Translations under genes and position numbers: made by a program
The notes under the pieces: generated by a model
Databases searched by the model: none
The model's input: only the letters and a program-made list of their open reading frames with translations
Told to the model about the DNA's origin: nothing
Source of the DNA: JBDTMT01 sp039934135
GTDB lineage: Bacteria; Desulfobacterota; Binatia; HRBIN30; CADEER01
DNA length: 36,264 nt
Assembly (NCBI GenBank): GCA_039934135.1
Contig: JBDTMT010000002.1
Location: 1-36,264, forward strand
Direction of reading: 5' to 3'
Shown: piece after piece, positions 7,052 through 15,857 of the stretch
Layout of the letters: every line of letters starts with the position of its first letter
Numbering within the stretch: the stretch's first letter is position 1

Positions 7052-8566
7052 ATGCCGCGCTACGCTTACGATCATCTGACCTTTCTCGACAACTCCTTCC
7101 TGATCATGGAGGGGCCGAATCAACCGATGCACATCGCCGGCACGGCCATGTTCACCGGCGGCAACCTGATCCAGCCCGACGGCGCGCTCGACATCGACCG
7201 CATCCGGGCTTACGTCGCCTCGCGCCTGCACCTCATCCCACGCTACCGCCAGCGCCTCGCCAGCCTGCCGCTGCAGGGGCGGCCGATCTGGGTCGACGAC
7301 ACCCACTTCAACATCCACTACCACGTGCGCCACACCGCCCTGCCGCGCCCCGGCGACGAGCGCCAGTTGAAGCGCCTGGCGGCGCGCATCATGGCGCAGC
7401 ACCTCGATCGCTCGAAGCCGCTGTGGGAGATCTGGTTCGTCGAGGGCCTCGCCGGCGACCGCTTCGCCATGATCAGCAAGATCCATCATTGCATGGTCGA
7501 CGGTGTGTCGAGCGTCGACCTGCTCAACGTGCTGCTGCAGCTGGAGCCCAGCGACGAAGTGCACGAGTCGCCCGACTGGCTGCCGCGCCCGGCGCCGAGC
7601 AGCTTCGATCTCGCCGGCGAAGCGGTCGAGCGCGTCACGCACTGGCCGCGCGCCCTCGGCAGCACCGTGCAACAGGCGGTGCGCGACGCGCAGGATCCGC
7701 GCTCTGACTTGCGCGCCCGCTGGCGCGCCTTTCGCGACATGTTCGGCACCACCATCCGCGCCGTCTCGTCGACGCCGCTCAACCGGCCGATCGGCCCGCA
7801 CCGCCGCTTCGACTGGCACCGCATGCCGCTCAGCGAGATCAAAGCGGTGAAAAATGCCCTCGGCGGCACGCTCAACGACGTCGTGTTGGCGACGGTCAGC
7901 GGCGCCGTGCGCAGCTTCCTCGAACGGCATCGCGTCAACGTCGACACGCTCGACTTCCGCGTCCTGGCGCCGGTCAGCGTGCGCAGCACCGATCAGCGCG
8001 GCACGCTCGGCAACCACGTCTCCGCCTGGATGGTGCCGATGCCGCTCGACGAGCGCGAGCCGCGCGAGGCGCTGGCGCGCATCAGCCAGACCACCGGGCA
8101 TCTGAAGGAATCGAAGGAGGCGATGGGCGCCGAGATGCTGTCGGAAGTCGGCGAGTGGACGCCGTCGACCCTGCTCTCGCTCGCCTCGCGCATGGTGATG
8201 CGCGCCCTGCCCTTCAACCTGGTGGTGACCAACGTGCCGGGCCCGCAGCTGCCGCTCTACCTGATGAGCGCGCGCATGCTGGACAACTACGGGCTGATCC
8301 CGCTCACCGACTACCTGTGCCTCGGCATCGTGTTGTTCAGCTACGACGGCCAGCTGTGCTGGGGCTTCACCTGCGAGTGGGATCTGCTGCCCGACCTGCA
8401 CGACTTCGTCTGCGATATCGAAGCCGCCTTCGACGCGCTCAAGGTCGCCGCCGGCCTGATCGAGGCCCCCGCCGCCCCCGCCAAACGCGCCCGCACCCGT
8501 AAGCCCAGCACGCCGCGCGCCGCAGCACCGCGGCGACGCGCCAAGAAGCGGGAAGTCCACAGATGA
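7052..8566 (+). CDS. Wax ester synthase/diacylglycerol acyltransferase (WS/DGAT family)
   Basis: Transfers acyl groups from acyl-CoA to fatty alcohols or diacylglycerol, making storage wax esters or triacylglycerol at the membrane/lipid-droplet interface. The protein has 504 residues, the usual length. The catalytic HHxxxDG motif is HHCMVDG at 145-151. The family blocks F-L-D-N near the start, S-K-P-L-W-E (121-126), P-L-N-R-P-I-G and N-V-P-G-P are all present, and the second half is the DUF1298 domain. The ATG at 7052 has GGAGG 8 nt upstream. The last about 30 residues are a low-complexity basic tail (K-R-A-R-T-R-K-P), and the final codons CAC-AGA-TGA lie inside repeat element D, which therefore supplies the stop codon. 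No neighbouring fatty-alcohol gene is visible. Confidence 0.95.
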   Translation: MPRYAYDHLTFLDNSFLIMEGPNQPMHIAGTAMFTGGNLIQPDGALDIDRIRAYVASRLHLIPRYRQRLASLPLQGRPIWVDDTHFNIHYHVRHTALPRPGDERQLKRLAARIMAQHLDRSKPLWEIWFVEGLAGDRFAMISKIHHCMVDGVSSVDLLNVLLQLEPSDEVHESPDWLPRPAPSSFDLAGEAVERVTHWPRALGSTVQQAVRDAQDPRSDLRARWRAFRDMFGTTIRAVSSTPLNRPIGPHRRFDWHRMPLSEIKAVKNALGGTLNDVVLATVSGAVRSFLERHRVNVDTLDFRVLAPVSVRSTDQRGTLGNHVSAWMVPMPLDEREPREALARISQTTGHLKESKEAMGAEMLSEVGEWTPSTLLSLASRMVMRALPFNLVVTNVPGPQLPLYLMSARMLDNYGLIPLTDYLCLGIVLFSYDGQLCWGFTCEWDLLPDLHDFVCDIEAAFDALKVAAGLIEAPAAPAKRARTRKPSTPRAAAPRRRAKKREVHR

Positions 8567-8676
8567 ATCCGGATGAAAACAGATGAAGCCGGATACGATC
8601 GCGCGCAGGCGACGCGCTGCCTCCACGCAGTCTTCTCCAGATCCATCTTCCGGTATCCGGTTTCATCTGTGTTGAG
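8556..8676. repeat. Inverted word-repeat element D (ACAGATGAA/CCGGATAC family), overlaps a stop codon
   Basis: ACAGATGAAGCCGGATAC (8579-8596) is reverse-complementary, with one mismatch, to 8653-8670. The left arm also carries an earlier partial copy, ACAGATGAATCCGGATGAA from 8559, and this copy contains the TGA stop of the WS/DGAT gene (8564-8566). The right arm ends 17 nt before the next ATG. The related word ACAGATGAA recurs at 17848. Confidence 0.85.
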
Positions 8677-8693
8677 TATTTTCCGAGGTTCCC

Positions 8694-9764
8694 ATGCAGC
8701 CTGCCACGAATGTCTTGAGCGCTGATTATCGGACGACGGTTCTGTCGAAGGAGAACCTGCCGCTGTGCATCGAACCGGTCGGGGATGCCGACGTCGGGCG
8801 GTTGTGTGACTGGCTGCGCGGCAACGCGGCGTGGGTGCAGGAGCGGCTGACGGAACATGGCGCGCTGTTGCTGCGCGGTTTTCCGATCTTCGATGCGCCG
8901 ACGTTCGAACAGGTGGCGCGCGCCATCGACGACGAGCTGCAGAACGAATACCTCGGCACCTCGCCGCGCAACGGGCTGACCGACTACGTCTTCACCGCCA
9001 GCGAGCTGCCGCCGTTCTTCCCCATTCCGCAGCACTGCGAGATGAGCTTCGTCGCGCAGCCGCCGCGGCGCGTGTTCTTCTGCTGTCTGGTGGCGCCGGG
9101 ACCGAACATGGGCGAGACGCCGCTGGTCGACTTCCGCGCCGTCTGGCGCGACCTCGACCCCGCCGTGCGCCAGCGCTTCGTGCGCGGCGGCATCCGCATC
9201 GTGCGCAACTACAGCGGGCCGCAGGGCGGCGGGAAGTTGGATCTCTGGCAGCTGAAGCGCTGGGACGAGATGTTCCTCACCACCGACAAGGCGGCGGTCG
9301 AGGCGAAGTGCCGCGAGGAAGGCTTCGAGGTGCACTGGACCGCCAACGAGGGTCTGCGCCTGATCAGCAGCCAGGCGGTTAGCCGCGATCACCCGCGCAG
9401 CGGCGAGCCGGTGTGGCACAACCACACGCAGGTCTTTCATCTCTCCGCCGCGCCGGGCGAGTACCGCCGCATCGCCGCGCTGCGGCCGACGCTGAAGAAC
9501 CGCGCCCTCGCCCTGTTCGCGCGCGCCATGGTCGGCGTGCAACGCACGCTGCGCGGCAGCGACGAACAGGCCATGCACTGCACCTACACCGACGGCAGCG
9601 AGATCGCCGACGCCGACATGGAACATGTGCGCGACCTCATCTGGCGCCACCTCGTCATCACCCCGTGGCAACGCGGCGACGTCGTCGCCATCGACAACCA
9701 CTCGGTCGCGCATGGCCGCTTGCCGTACAGCGGGCCGCGGCAGGTGGCGGTGGCGTGGGCGTGA
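8694..9764 (+). CDS. TauD/TfdA-family Fe(II)/2-oxoglutarate-type dioxygenase
   Basis: A 356-residue soluble oxygenase with the double-stranded beta-helix signature of the TauD/TfdA family. The metal triad is visible as H114-x-E116 (P-Q-H-C-E-M-S-F) and a distal H340 (S-V-A-H-G-R). R349 (G-P-R-Q) is placed to bind 2-oxoglutarate. An HxE rather than HxD pair is common in the SyrP/clavaminate-synthase-like subgroup, which hydroxylates amino-acid side chains or small molecules. The N-terminal G-A-L-L-L-R-G-F-P block is typical. The ATG at 8694 has a GAGG 8 nt upstream. The gene follows WS/DGAT after element D and converges on an epoxide hydrolase gene. The substrate is unknown. Confidence 0.92.
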   Translation: MQPATNVLSADYRTTVLSKENLPLCIEPVGDADVGRLCDWLRGNAAWVQERLTEHGALLLRGFPIFDAPTFEQVARAIDDELQNEYLGTSPRNGLTDYVFTASELPPFFPIPQHCEMSFVAQPPRRVFFCCLVAPGPNMGETPLVDFRAVWRDLDPAVRQRFVRGGIRIVRNYSGPQGGGKLDLWQLKRWDEMFLTTDKAAVEAKCREEGFEVHWTANEGLRLISSQAVSRDHPRSGEPVWHNHTQVFHLSAAPGEYRRIAALRPTLKNRALALFARAMVGVQRTLRGSDEQAMHCTYTDGSEIADADMEHVRDLIWRHLVITPWQRGDVVAIDNHSVAHGRLPYSGPRQVAVAWA

Positions 9765-9770
9765 TCGAGG

Positions 9771-9880
9771 CAGGTTGTTGGTTGTTAGGTTGTTGGTTGT
9801 TAGGTCAGGGAGACGTAAATCGACGTTCCGTTCTGACCTAACAACGTAACAACCAACAACCTAACTAACAACCTGGCAAC
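9771..9880. repeat. Inverted word-repeat element E (GGTTGTTGGTTGTTA words) filling a convergent gap
   Basis: The left arm (9771-9808) is a tandem of alternating GGTTGTT and GGTTGTTA words. The right arm (9833-9880) carries the reverse complements AACAACC and TAACAACC. About 24 nt separate the arms. The element spans the gap between the convergent TauD and epoxide hydrolase genes, starting 6 nt after one stop and ending 5 nt before the other. Relatives lie at 19073-19165 and, more diverged, at 6836-6937 and 25327-25389. Confidence 0.9.
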
Positions 9881-9885
9881 TCGCC

Positions 9886-11034
9886 TCATCGCAGCGTGCG
9901 AAAGAACTTCCGCACGTCGTGCACCAACAGCCCCGGCTCTTCCATCGCGGCGAAGTGGCCGCCGGCGGGCATCGGGGTCCACTGCTGGACGTTGTAGAGC
10001 TTTTCCACCCAGGCGCGCGGCGGACGCAGGATCTCGCGCGGGAAGATGGCGCAGGCGGTGGGCACTTCGACGCGGAAGTCGGTGGGCGGGAATTTATCGG
10101 CGCGCATGGTCTCACAGTAGAGACGACACGACGAGTTGGCGGTCTCCGGCGCCCAGTAGAGCATGATGTTGGTGAGCAGCTCGTCCTTGGTGAAGCGGCG
10201 CTCGACGTCGCCGCCGCAGTCGCTCCAGGTGCGGAACTTCTCGACGATCCACGCCGCCAGGCCGGCGGGCGAGTCGTTGAGGCCGAACGACAGCGTCTGC
10301 GGCTTGGTGCCCTGGATGCGCTGATAGCCGGTCTCGTCTTTCAGGAACTGCTGCGCTTCGAGCAACGGCATCAGCTCGTCCTGCGTCAGGCCGTCGACCG
10401 GATTGGCCGGATCGGGCGGAAAGGCGACCACCATGTTGAGATGGATGCCGGCCACCGGTCCGGCGTGGCGCGCGCCGAGGTAGGTGGTCACCATCGCACC
10501 CCAGTCCCCGCCCTGGGCGCCGAAGCGCTGGTAGCCAAGGCCGTCCATGAGCTGCACCCACAGCGCCGCGATGGTTTCCGGATCGACGCCGGGCTGGGTC
10601 GGATGATCGGAGAAACCGTAGCCGGGCATCGACGGGCAGACCACGTCGAAGGCGTCGGCGGCGTCGCCGCCGTGCGCGGCGGGATCGGTCAGCGGACCGA
10701 TGATCTTGCTGAACTCCGCCACCGAGCCCGGCCAGCCGTGCGTGATGACGAGCGGAAACGGCTTCGGCCCGCGGCCGCGCACGTGGATAAAGTGGACGCC
10801 GAGCCCGTCGACCTCGGCGCGGAACTGCGGCAACTCGTTCAGCCGCGCCTCTTCGACGCGCCAGTCGTAGTGATCGCGCCAGTACGCCACCAACTCGCGC
10901 ATGTACGCGAGATCGGTCCCGTAGCCCCACCCGGAGCCGGGGATCTCGTCCGGAAAACGCGTCCGCGCCAAGCGCTCGCGCAAATCGATCAGCACGGAAT
11001 CGGCGACGGCGATGCGGAAGGGCGTGGTGTGCAT
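9886..11034 (-). CDS. Epoxide hydrolase (EHN-domain, alpha/beta hydrolase)
   Basis: Adds water to an epoxide to give a diol. The protein has 382 residues with the N-terminal EHN (mEH-like) domain at about 1-105, followed by the alpha/beta hydrolase domain. HGWPGS (99-104) is the oxyanion-hole motif, D177 in G-G-D-W-G-A is the nucleophile, and H360 in A-G-G-H-F-A-A is the catalytic base. P-x-M-P-G-Y-G-F-S is also diagnostic. I chose the ATG at 11034. The frame stays open far upstream only because it reads through the octamer repeat array F, which is not part of the protein. No operon partner; it is followed by element E and preceded by array F. Confidence 0.95.
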   Translation of the reverse strand: MHTTPFRIAVADSVLIDLRERLARTRFPDEIPGSGWGYGTDLAYMRELVAYWRDHYDWRVEEARLNELPQFRAEVDGLGVHFIHVRGRGPKPFPLVITHGWPGSVAEFSKIIGPLTDPAAHGGDAADAFDVVCPSMPGYGFSDHPTQPGVDPETIAALWVQLMDGLGYQRFGAQGGDWGAMVTTYLGARHAGPVAGIHLNMVVAFPPDPANPVDGLTQDELMPLLEAQQFLKDETGYQRIQGTKPQTLSFGLNDSPAGLAAWIVEKFRTWSDCGGDVERRFTKDELLTNIMLYWAPETANSSCRLYCETMRADKFPPTDFRVEVPTACAIFPREILRPPRAWVEKLYNVQQWTPMPAGGHFAAMEEPGLLVHDVRKFFRTLR

Positions 11035-11096
11035 GGGCCTGGTTGTAGGATGAAGCGCGGCGTCGAGAAAGCTGGGCGCGGGCCGCTGTGGTCGTG

Positions 11097-11459
11097 CGCC
11101 GGTGTGGGCGTGCCCGTGTGCCGGTGCGCCCGTGACCCGTGCGCCCGTATGCCCGTATGCCCGTATGCCCGTGACCCGTGCGCCCGTGGATTCATACTGT
11201 CCCCTAGATTTGGCGTGCGTAAGTCGGAACCGATCCACTCCGAATCCGGCACGGGCACACAGGCTCACGGGCACACGGGCGCACGGCGCACGGGCACACG
11301 GGCACACAGGCGCACGGGCACACAGACGCACGGGCACACAGGCGCACGGGCACACGGGCAAACAGGCACACGGGCACACGGGCACACAGGCGCACGGGCA
11401 CACGGGCAAACAGGCGCACGGGCGCACGGGCAAACAGGCGCACGGGCGCACGGGCACAC
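11097..11459. repeat. Octamer inverted array F (CACGGGCA-type units)
   Basis: The right arm (about 11249-11459) is some 26 tandem 8-bp units of consensus CACRGGCR (CACGGGCA, CACAGGCG, AACAGGCG and similar), with one unit a base short. The left arm (11097-11190) carries the complementary units (TGCCCGTG, TGCGCCCG). A unique 58-nt spacer (11191-11248) lies between. The array ends two bases before the stop codon of the EamA gene at 11462. It is almost stop-free in every frame, so it generates spurious long reading frames on both strands. Array G at 15858-16042 uses the same octamer. Confidence 0.92.
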
Positions 11460-11461
11460 CT

Positions 11462-12358
11462 TCAGCGCGCCTGCGCCTGCGGCCCGGTCACGAACGCCAG
11501 AATGCCGACCGCCGTCAGCGCCAGGCCGAGCCATTGCTGGAGCGTCGCGACTTCGCCGATCAGCAGGAAGGTGGCGACGAAAGACAGCACGGGGATGAGT
11601 GGAACGACGATGGCGGTGGCGCGCGTCAGGTCGAGGCGCGCGATGGCCTGGTACCACAGCAGCGTGCCGGCGAAGCCGAGGCCAGCGCCCTGCGTGATCA
11701 ACAGCGGCGTCAGGTGCAGCAGCTCATCGCGCGCCGGAAGTGTGCTGGCGCCGCCGACCAGCGCCCACAGCACCACCAGCAGCACGCCGCCGTAGAGGTA
11801 GCGCGCGCCGCCCAACACCACCGCCGGCACACCGGCCAGGCCGCGCAGCACGATCAGGTGCGAGACCTGCCAGCACAACGGCGTCGCCAGCAGCAGCCAG
11901 ACGCCCGCGCCGGCCTCGAAGTCGCCACCGCAGAGCGCCAGCCCGATGCCGGCGAGCAGCAGCGCCGTGGCGCCGAGGCGGCGGCGCGTCGGCCGGTGCC
12001 CGAGCACCAGCCAGGTGAGCAACAGCGCGTAAGCCGGCTCGATCTGCAGGCACAGCGTCGTGGCGATGGCGCTGCTGCGGCTGGCGCCGAAGTAGAAGCA
12101 CAGCTGCGCGGCCGCCGTGCCGAGCGCGCCGATGAGCATCAGCCGCGGCGCCAGCTCGCGCCGCACCAGCATCGGCAGCGCGCCGCGCACGCCCAGCAGC
12201 ACGACGGCGGCGAGCGCCGCGCTGGCGGTGCTGGCCGCGGCGACGAACAGCGCGTCGGCGCCACCGGTGGTGAGCTTGGCCAGCGCCGGCGCGAAGGCGC
12301 CGAGCAGCGCGCACAGCGCGGCGAAGATCAACCCGGCGCGTTCGTCCGGCGCGCGCAT
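11462..12358 (-). CDS. EamA-family transporter (DMT superfamily)
   Basis: A 298-residue inner-membrane protein with about ten transmembrane segments in two EamA repeats. L-Q-I-E-P-A-Y-A-L-L-L-T-W-L-V-L-G lies at the end of the first repeat, and L-L-I-G-E-V-A-T-L-Q-Q-W-L-G near the C-terminus closes the second. This is a separate paralogue from the transporter at 5692-6621. The ATG at 12358 lies in a gap shared with the divergent sensor kinase. The substrate is unknown. The stop codon directly abuts octamer array F. Confidence 0.9.
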   Translation of the reverse strand: MRAPDERAGLIFAALCALLGAFAPALAKLTTGGADALFVAAASTASAALAAVVLLGVRGALPMLVRRELAPRLMLIGALGTAAAQLCFYFGASRSSAIATTLCLQIEPAYALLLTWLVLGHRPTRRRLGATALLLAGIGLALCGGDFEAGAGVWLLLATPLCWQVSHLIVLRGLAGVPAVVLGGARYLYGGVLLVVLWALVGGASTLPARDELLHLTPLLITQGAGLGFAGTLLWYQAIARLDLTRATAIVVPLIPVLSFVATFLLIGEVATLQQWLGLALTAVGILAFVTGPQAQAR

Positions 12359-12919
12359 CAGGCGCGTCCGCCTCTACCGCCAAGGCGACATGCTCCGGCG
12401 CCGCTGCGCGGCGCCGGCCACGGGTCTCGAGACCCGCGCCACCAGGACTGGGCCGCCGTAGGCGCGGGCTCGGCGGGCGGCGCCGCGGCGTCGCCCGCCA
12501 ACCGCCGACGTGCTGGTCGAGAGGCTGGCCGAGCCCGGTCGCTCTGGCCGTGGCCGTTCCGGTGCGCGTGGCCTTGGCACCGGTGGCGCGGCGAGAGGCG
12601 GTGCGCGCGAGCGCGGACGGTGATGCGAACGGACACGACGAGGCCGCCTTCGGCCACGCCACATGCCGCATCGGCGGCGCCGACGCCACCGGCGAGGATA
12701 CGTTGACCGGCGCGCCCAGCGAGTAGGACTGCGCATGGATAGCGCCGTGCGGGTTGCAGTGGCAGGCGCGCAGCGCGCGGACATCCTCCGCATCGACCGG
12801 CGGCGGCGCCGATGACCGCGCCGCCGCGTGGTCACGGCCTGGCAGCCTGCTGCGTGGGCAATTCGCCACTGGCGCCGGCGCCCTCACGGTGTACATCGTC
12901 ACGTTGAGGACGCTGTGAG
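12359..12919. other. 561-bp divergent gap without a convincing gene
   Basis: This region lies between the starts of an EamA gene (minus) and the sensor kinase (plus). It holds one CGGGTCTCGAGACCCG-type palindrome (listed separately) and several frames that are open only because of high GC. One minus-strand frame over about 12690-12820 reads like protein (A-E-D-V-R-A-L-R-A-C-H-C-N-P-H) but has no clear start and degenerates into Ala/Thr/Arg low complexity, so it may be a gene remnant. No promoter could be picked with confidence. Confidence 0.4.
12391..12448. repeat. Single copy of the CGGGTCTCNAGACCCG repeat family
   Basis: A GC-rich palindrome (GGCGCCG-CTGCG-CGGCGCC type, 12396-12416) is followed by CACGGGTCTCGAGACCCG and GCGCCACCAG. 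This is the same order and wording as the right arm of element J at 24418-24470, so the two are related copies 12 kb apart. Confidence 0.7.
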
Positions 12920-15427
12920 ATGACTGCTGCCGCCGTACGCGACGCTCGGGCGGCCGAGGTCCGCGCCGAGCAGGACGCGCGCTTCCGCGCCCTGGTGCAA
13001 TACTCATCGGACATCATCACCGTCCTCGCCGCCGACGGCACCGTGCGTTATAACACGCCGGCGATCGAGACGGTTCTCGGCTGGCAAGCGGAAGAGATGG
13101 TCGGGCGCAGCGCCTTCGATTTCGTGCATCCCGATGACCTGGACATGGTCGTCCGCGCCTTCGGTGAGACGTTGGCGGCGCCGGGCGTCGCCGTCCCGGT
13201 GACCTTCCGTTTTCTGCATCGCGACGGGCACTGGGTGTACCTCGAAGCGATCGGCAGCAACCACCTCGACGATCCGCAGGTGCAGGGCATGGTGGTGAAC
13301 AGCCGCGACCTCACCGAGCGGCGCCGCGTCGAAGCGTCGCTTCACGAGACGCGCCAACGCTACCAGATGTTGATCGAGCAGGTGCCGGTGGGGATTCTGT
13401 TCACCGACGCCGCCGGCCAGGTCACCAACGCCAATCCCGCCGCGTTGGCGATCTTCGGTTCACCGAACGAGGCGGCGACGACGGCCTTCAACGTCCGCAC
13501 GATGGAACAACTGGTCGGTCCCGGGGTGCGCGCCGCGTATGGGCGCGTGCTCGATCAGCACAGCATCGAGCGTCTGGAGGTCTCCTACTTGTCGTACTGG
13601 GGCAAGCGCGCCGAGCTGCGCCTGGTCGTGACCCCGTTGATCGAGCCCCCGGGCCGCCTCGTCGGAACCGTCTCGATCATCGAGGACGTCACCGATCGCG
13701 CCCGTGCCACGCGCGAGAAAGCGGCGCTGTTGGAGATCGCGCGCGACATCAGCGGCACGCTCGACCAGGCGGCCATCCTGGAGCGCGTCCATCGGCGCGC
13801 CGCCGAACTGCTGCCCTGCGACCTCGCCGCCACCTGGATCGTCGACTCCGGACACGGCGGCCTGCACGGCCTCATTGCGCACGGCCTGCCGCCCGCCCTG
13901 GTGCAGGCCGCCGACGCGATCTCGTTGCAAGCCGACCACCCGCTGATCGCCGCCATCAGCGCCGGACGGACGATCGTGCTGAACGCCGCCGATCTACAGC
14001 AGCCTGCCGCCCGCGAGCACTTGCTCGCCCTCGGCATCGGCGCCGCCGCCATCACGCCGCTGGTGGTGCGCGGCGAGGTCACCGGCGCGCTCGCCGCGTT
14101 GCGCGGGCCCGACGGCGCCCCGTTCACCCCGGACGAGGTCCAGCTGTTCGAAGGCATCGGTCGTCAGGTGGCGCTGATGCTCGGCGCCGCGGCGCTGCAC
14201 CGCGCCGAGCAGGAAGAGGCAGCGATCTCGAACGCGCTGGCGCGCGTCGGGCGAGAGCTGATCTCGTCGCTGTCGAGTCCGGATGTGCTCGACCGTCTGT
14301 GCGAGGTCACCGCTCGCGTACTCGGCTGCGACCGCACCCACACTTTGCTGTTCGACGCCGCCGATCGCGTCTACCGTATCGCCGCCGCGTACGGCGATGG
14401 GCCGGAAGAAGTCGCGGCGGCGCGCACCCTCCGCCTGCCGGAGAGTTTCTCGCCGTCGCTGACGGCGCGCCTGCGCGACGACGACGTCACCCAGGCGCAG
14501 CGCGGCCTGGATCCGAAGGTAGTGGCGATCAACGAGCATCTCGGCATCAGCGCCGTGATGTACCTGGCCCTGCGCCGCGGCGACGAGCTCATCGGGATGC
14601 TCAGCGCCGAGTATCACGGCGGACCGCGCAGCTTCAGCCCGCAGCAGGAGCGCATCGGGCGCGGCATCGCGCAGCTGGCCTCGCTGACGCTGGAGGATGT
14701 GCGCCTGGTCGACGAGCTGGAGCGCGCCAATCAGCTCAAGTCGGAGTTCGTCGCCACCATGTCGCACGAGCTGCGCACGCCGCTGAACATCATCCTCGGC
14801 TATCATGGCCTGCTGCTCGACGGCACCTTCGGCGACCTCACCGCCGAACAGCGCGACGCCTTGGAGCGCAGCGACCGCAACGCCCGCGCCCTGTTGGAAA
14901 TGATCAGCACGACGCTCGACCTGAGCCGCCTGGAAGCCGGCCAGCTGCGGCTCGACGTGCGCGAGTTCGGCCTGGCCGAGCTGTTGCACGAGCTGGATCT
15001 CGAGACCCGCGAGCTCGCCCGGCCGCCCGGCGTCCACCTCGAATGGCATGCCGCACCGCCGCTGCTGCGCCTGCGCACGGACGCGGCGAAGCTCAAGGTG
15101 GTGGTCAAGAATCTGGTCGGCAACGCGCTGAAGTTCACCGACGCGGGCCGCATCGCCGTGCATGCCACGGCGCGCGACAGCGGCATCGAGATCGTCGTCA
15201 GCGACACCGGCGTCGGCATCGCCGCCGAACTCCAGCCGGCCATCTTCGAAGCCTTTCGCCAGGTCGGCGTCAGTGCGACGCGCCAGGGCGGCGTCGGCCT
15301 GGGGCTGTACATCGTGCGCCGTTTGCTCGATGAGCTCGGCGGCATGGTCGAGGTGGAGAGTACGCCCGGCGAGGGTTCGACCTTCCGCGTCACCCTTCCC
15401 GCCACGCCGCTCGGCGGGCCAGGCTGA
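12920..15427 (+). CDS. Sensor histidine kinase with PAS-PAS-GAF-GAF-HisKA-HATPase
   Basis: An 835-residue cytoplasmic kinase with no transmembrane segment. Domains in order: PAS (about 20-145, D-I-I-T-V-L-A-A-D-G-T-V), second PAS (about 150-260), GAF (about 270-420), GAF (about 430-585), HisKA with phospho-acceptor H616 in M-S-H-E-L-R-T-P, and HATPase_c with N-box K-N-L-V-G-N-A-L-K-F-T, G1 D-T-G-V-G-I and G2 G-V-G-L-G-L-Y-I-V. Its signals would be intracellular ligands, redox state or light via the PAS and GAF pockets; none is identifiable. No response regulator is adjacent, so its partner is elsewhere. The ATG at 12920 has GAGGA 9 nt upstream. The stop overlaps the ribosome binding site of the HIT gene. 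Confidence 0.96.
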   Translation: MTAAAVRDARAAEVRAEQDARFRALVQYSSDIITVLAADGTVRYNTPAIETVLGWQAEEMVGRSAFDFVHPDDLDMVVRAFGETLAAPGVAVPVTFRFLHRDGHWVYLEAIGSNHLDDPQVQGMVVNSRDLTERRRVEASLHETRQRYQMLIEQVPVGILFTDAAGQVTNANPAALAIFGSPNEAATTAFNVRTMEQLVGPGVRAAYGRVLDQHSIERLEVSYLSYWGKRAELRLVVTPLIEPPGRLVGTVSIIEDVTDRARATREKAALLEIARDISGTLDQAAILERVHRRAAELLPCDLAATWIVDSGHGGLHGLIAHGLPPALVQAADAISLQADHPLIAAISAGRTIVLNAADLQQPAAREHLLALGIGAAAITPLVVRGEVTGALAALRGPDGAPFTPDEVQLFEGIGRQVALMLGAAALHRAEQEEAAISNALARVGRELISSLSSPDVLDRLCEVTARVLGCDRTHTLLFDAADRVYRIAAAYGDGPEEVAAARTLRLPESFSPSLTARLRDDDVTQAQRGLDPKVVAINEHLGISAVMYLALRRGDELIGMLSAEYHGGPRSFSPQQERIGRGIAQLASLTLEDVRLVDELERANQLKSEFVATMSHELRTPLNIILGYHGLLLDGTFGDLTAEQRDALERSDRNARALLEMISTTLDLSRLEAGQLRLDVREFGLAELLHELDLETRELARPPGVHLEWHAAPPLLRLRTDAAKLKVVVKNLVGNALKFTDAGRIAVHATARDSGIEIVVSDTGVGIAAELQPAIFEAFRQVGVSATRQGGVGLGLYIVRRLLDELGGMVEVESTPGEGSTFRVTLPATPLGGPG

Positions 15428-15436
15428 GGGGGCGCG

Positions 15437-15856
15437 ATGCCCGACTGCATCTTCTGCCGCATCGTCGCCGGCGAAGCGCCGTGCCACCGCGTCAGCGAAG
15501 ACGAGCGGACGGTGGCGTTCATGGACGTGTTTCCGGTCACCGACGGCCACACGCTGGTGATCACCAAGGAACACGCGCCGACCATCTACGACGCCAGCGA
15601 GGCGGCGCTGGCGGCGGTCACCGCCACCGCCCGCCGCGTCGCCCACGCCATCCGCGCCACGCTGGCGCCCGACGGCCTGATGGTCTTCCAGCTCAACGGC
15701 GCCGCGGCGATGCAGACCGTCTTTCACTACCACATGCATCTGCTGCCGCGCCGCGAGGGCGAGCCGCTGGCCCTGCACACGCGCGTCCCTGGCGATCCGG
15801 CGCGCCTGGCGGAGATCGCCGCGCGGTTGGCAGGCGCGCTGGCAGAGTCAGCATGA
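15437..15856 (+). CDS. HIT-family protein (histidine triad nucleotide hydrolase/transferase)
   Basis: A 139-residue HIT protein. The histidine triad F-H-Y-H-M-H has H97, H99 and H101. An N-terminal C-I-F-C (C4, C7) matches the zinc-binding start of HINT-like members. The family hydrolyses or transfers nucleoside phosphoramidates, dinucleoside polyphosphates or adenylylated intermediates. It begins 9 nt after the sensor-kinase stop, with GAGGGGG spanning that stop as its ribosome binding site, so it is co-transcribed with the kinase. A functional tie is possible but unproven. Octamer array G starts just after the stop codon. Confidence 0.94.
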   Translation: MPDCIFCRIVAGEAPCHRVSEDERTVAFMDVFPVTDGHTLVITKEHAPTIYDASEAALAAVTATARRVAHAIRATLAPDGLMVFQLNGAAAMQTVFHYHMHLLPRREGEPLALHTRVPGDPARLAEIAARLAGALAESA

Positions 15857-15857
15857 C

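Noticed and set aside
8439..9713. Long minus-strand frame opposite the TauD-like gene
   Set aside because: It contains no recognisable domain, while the sense strand has an intact HxE...H oxygenase. It is treated as a shadow.
9886..11457. N-terminal extension of the epoxide hydrolase through array F
   Set aside because: The added residues are translated octamer repeats. The conserved EHN domain begins at the ATG at 11034.
11097..11459. CRISPR array
   Set aside because: Units are contiguous 8-mers with no unique spacers between them, and no cas genes are nearby. The two halves are inverted, which CRISPR arrays are not.
11102..12706. Long open frames through the octamer arrays, giving Pro-Val-Cys-Pro-Cys-Ala or His-Thr-Gly-Ala repeat peptides on both strands
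   Set aside because: The 8-bp unit lacks stop codons in most frames, so open frames arise by chance. The unit length is not a multiple of 3, and there is no start signal or non-repeat homology.
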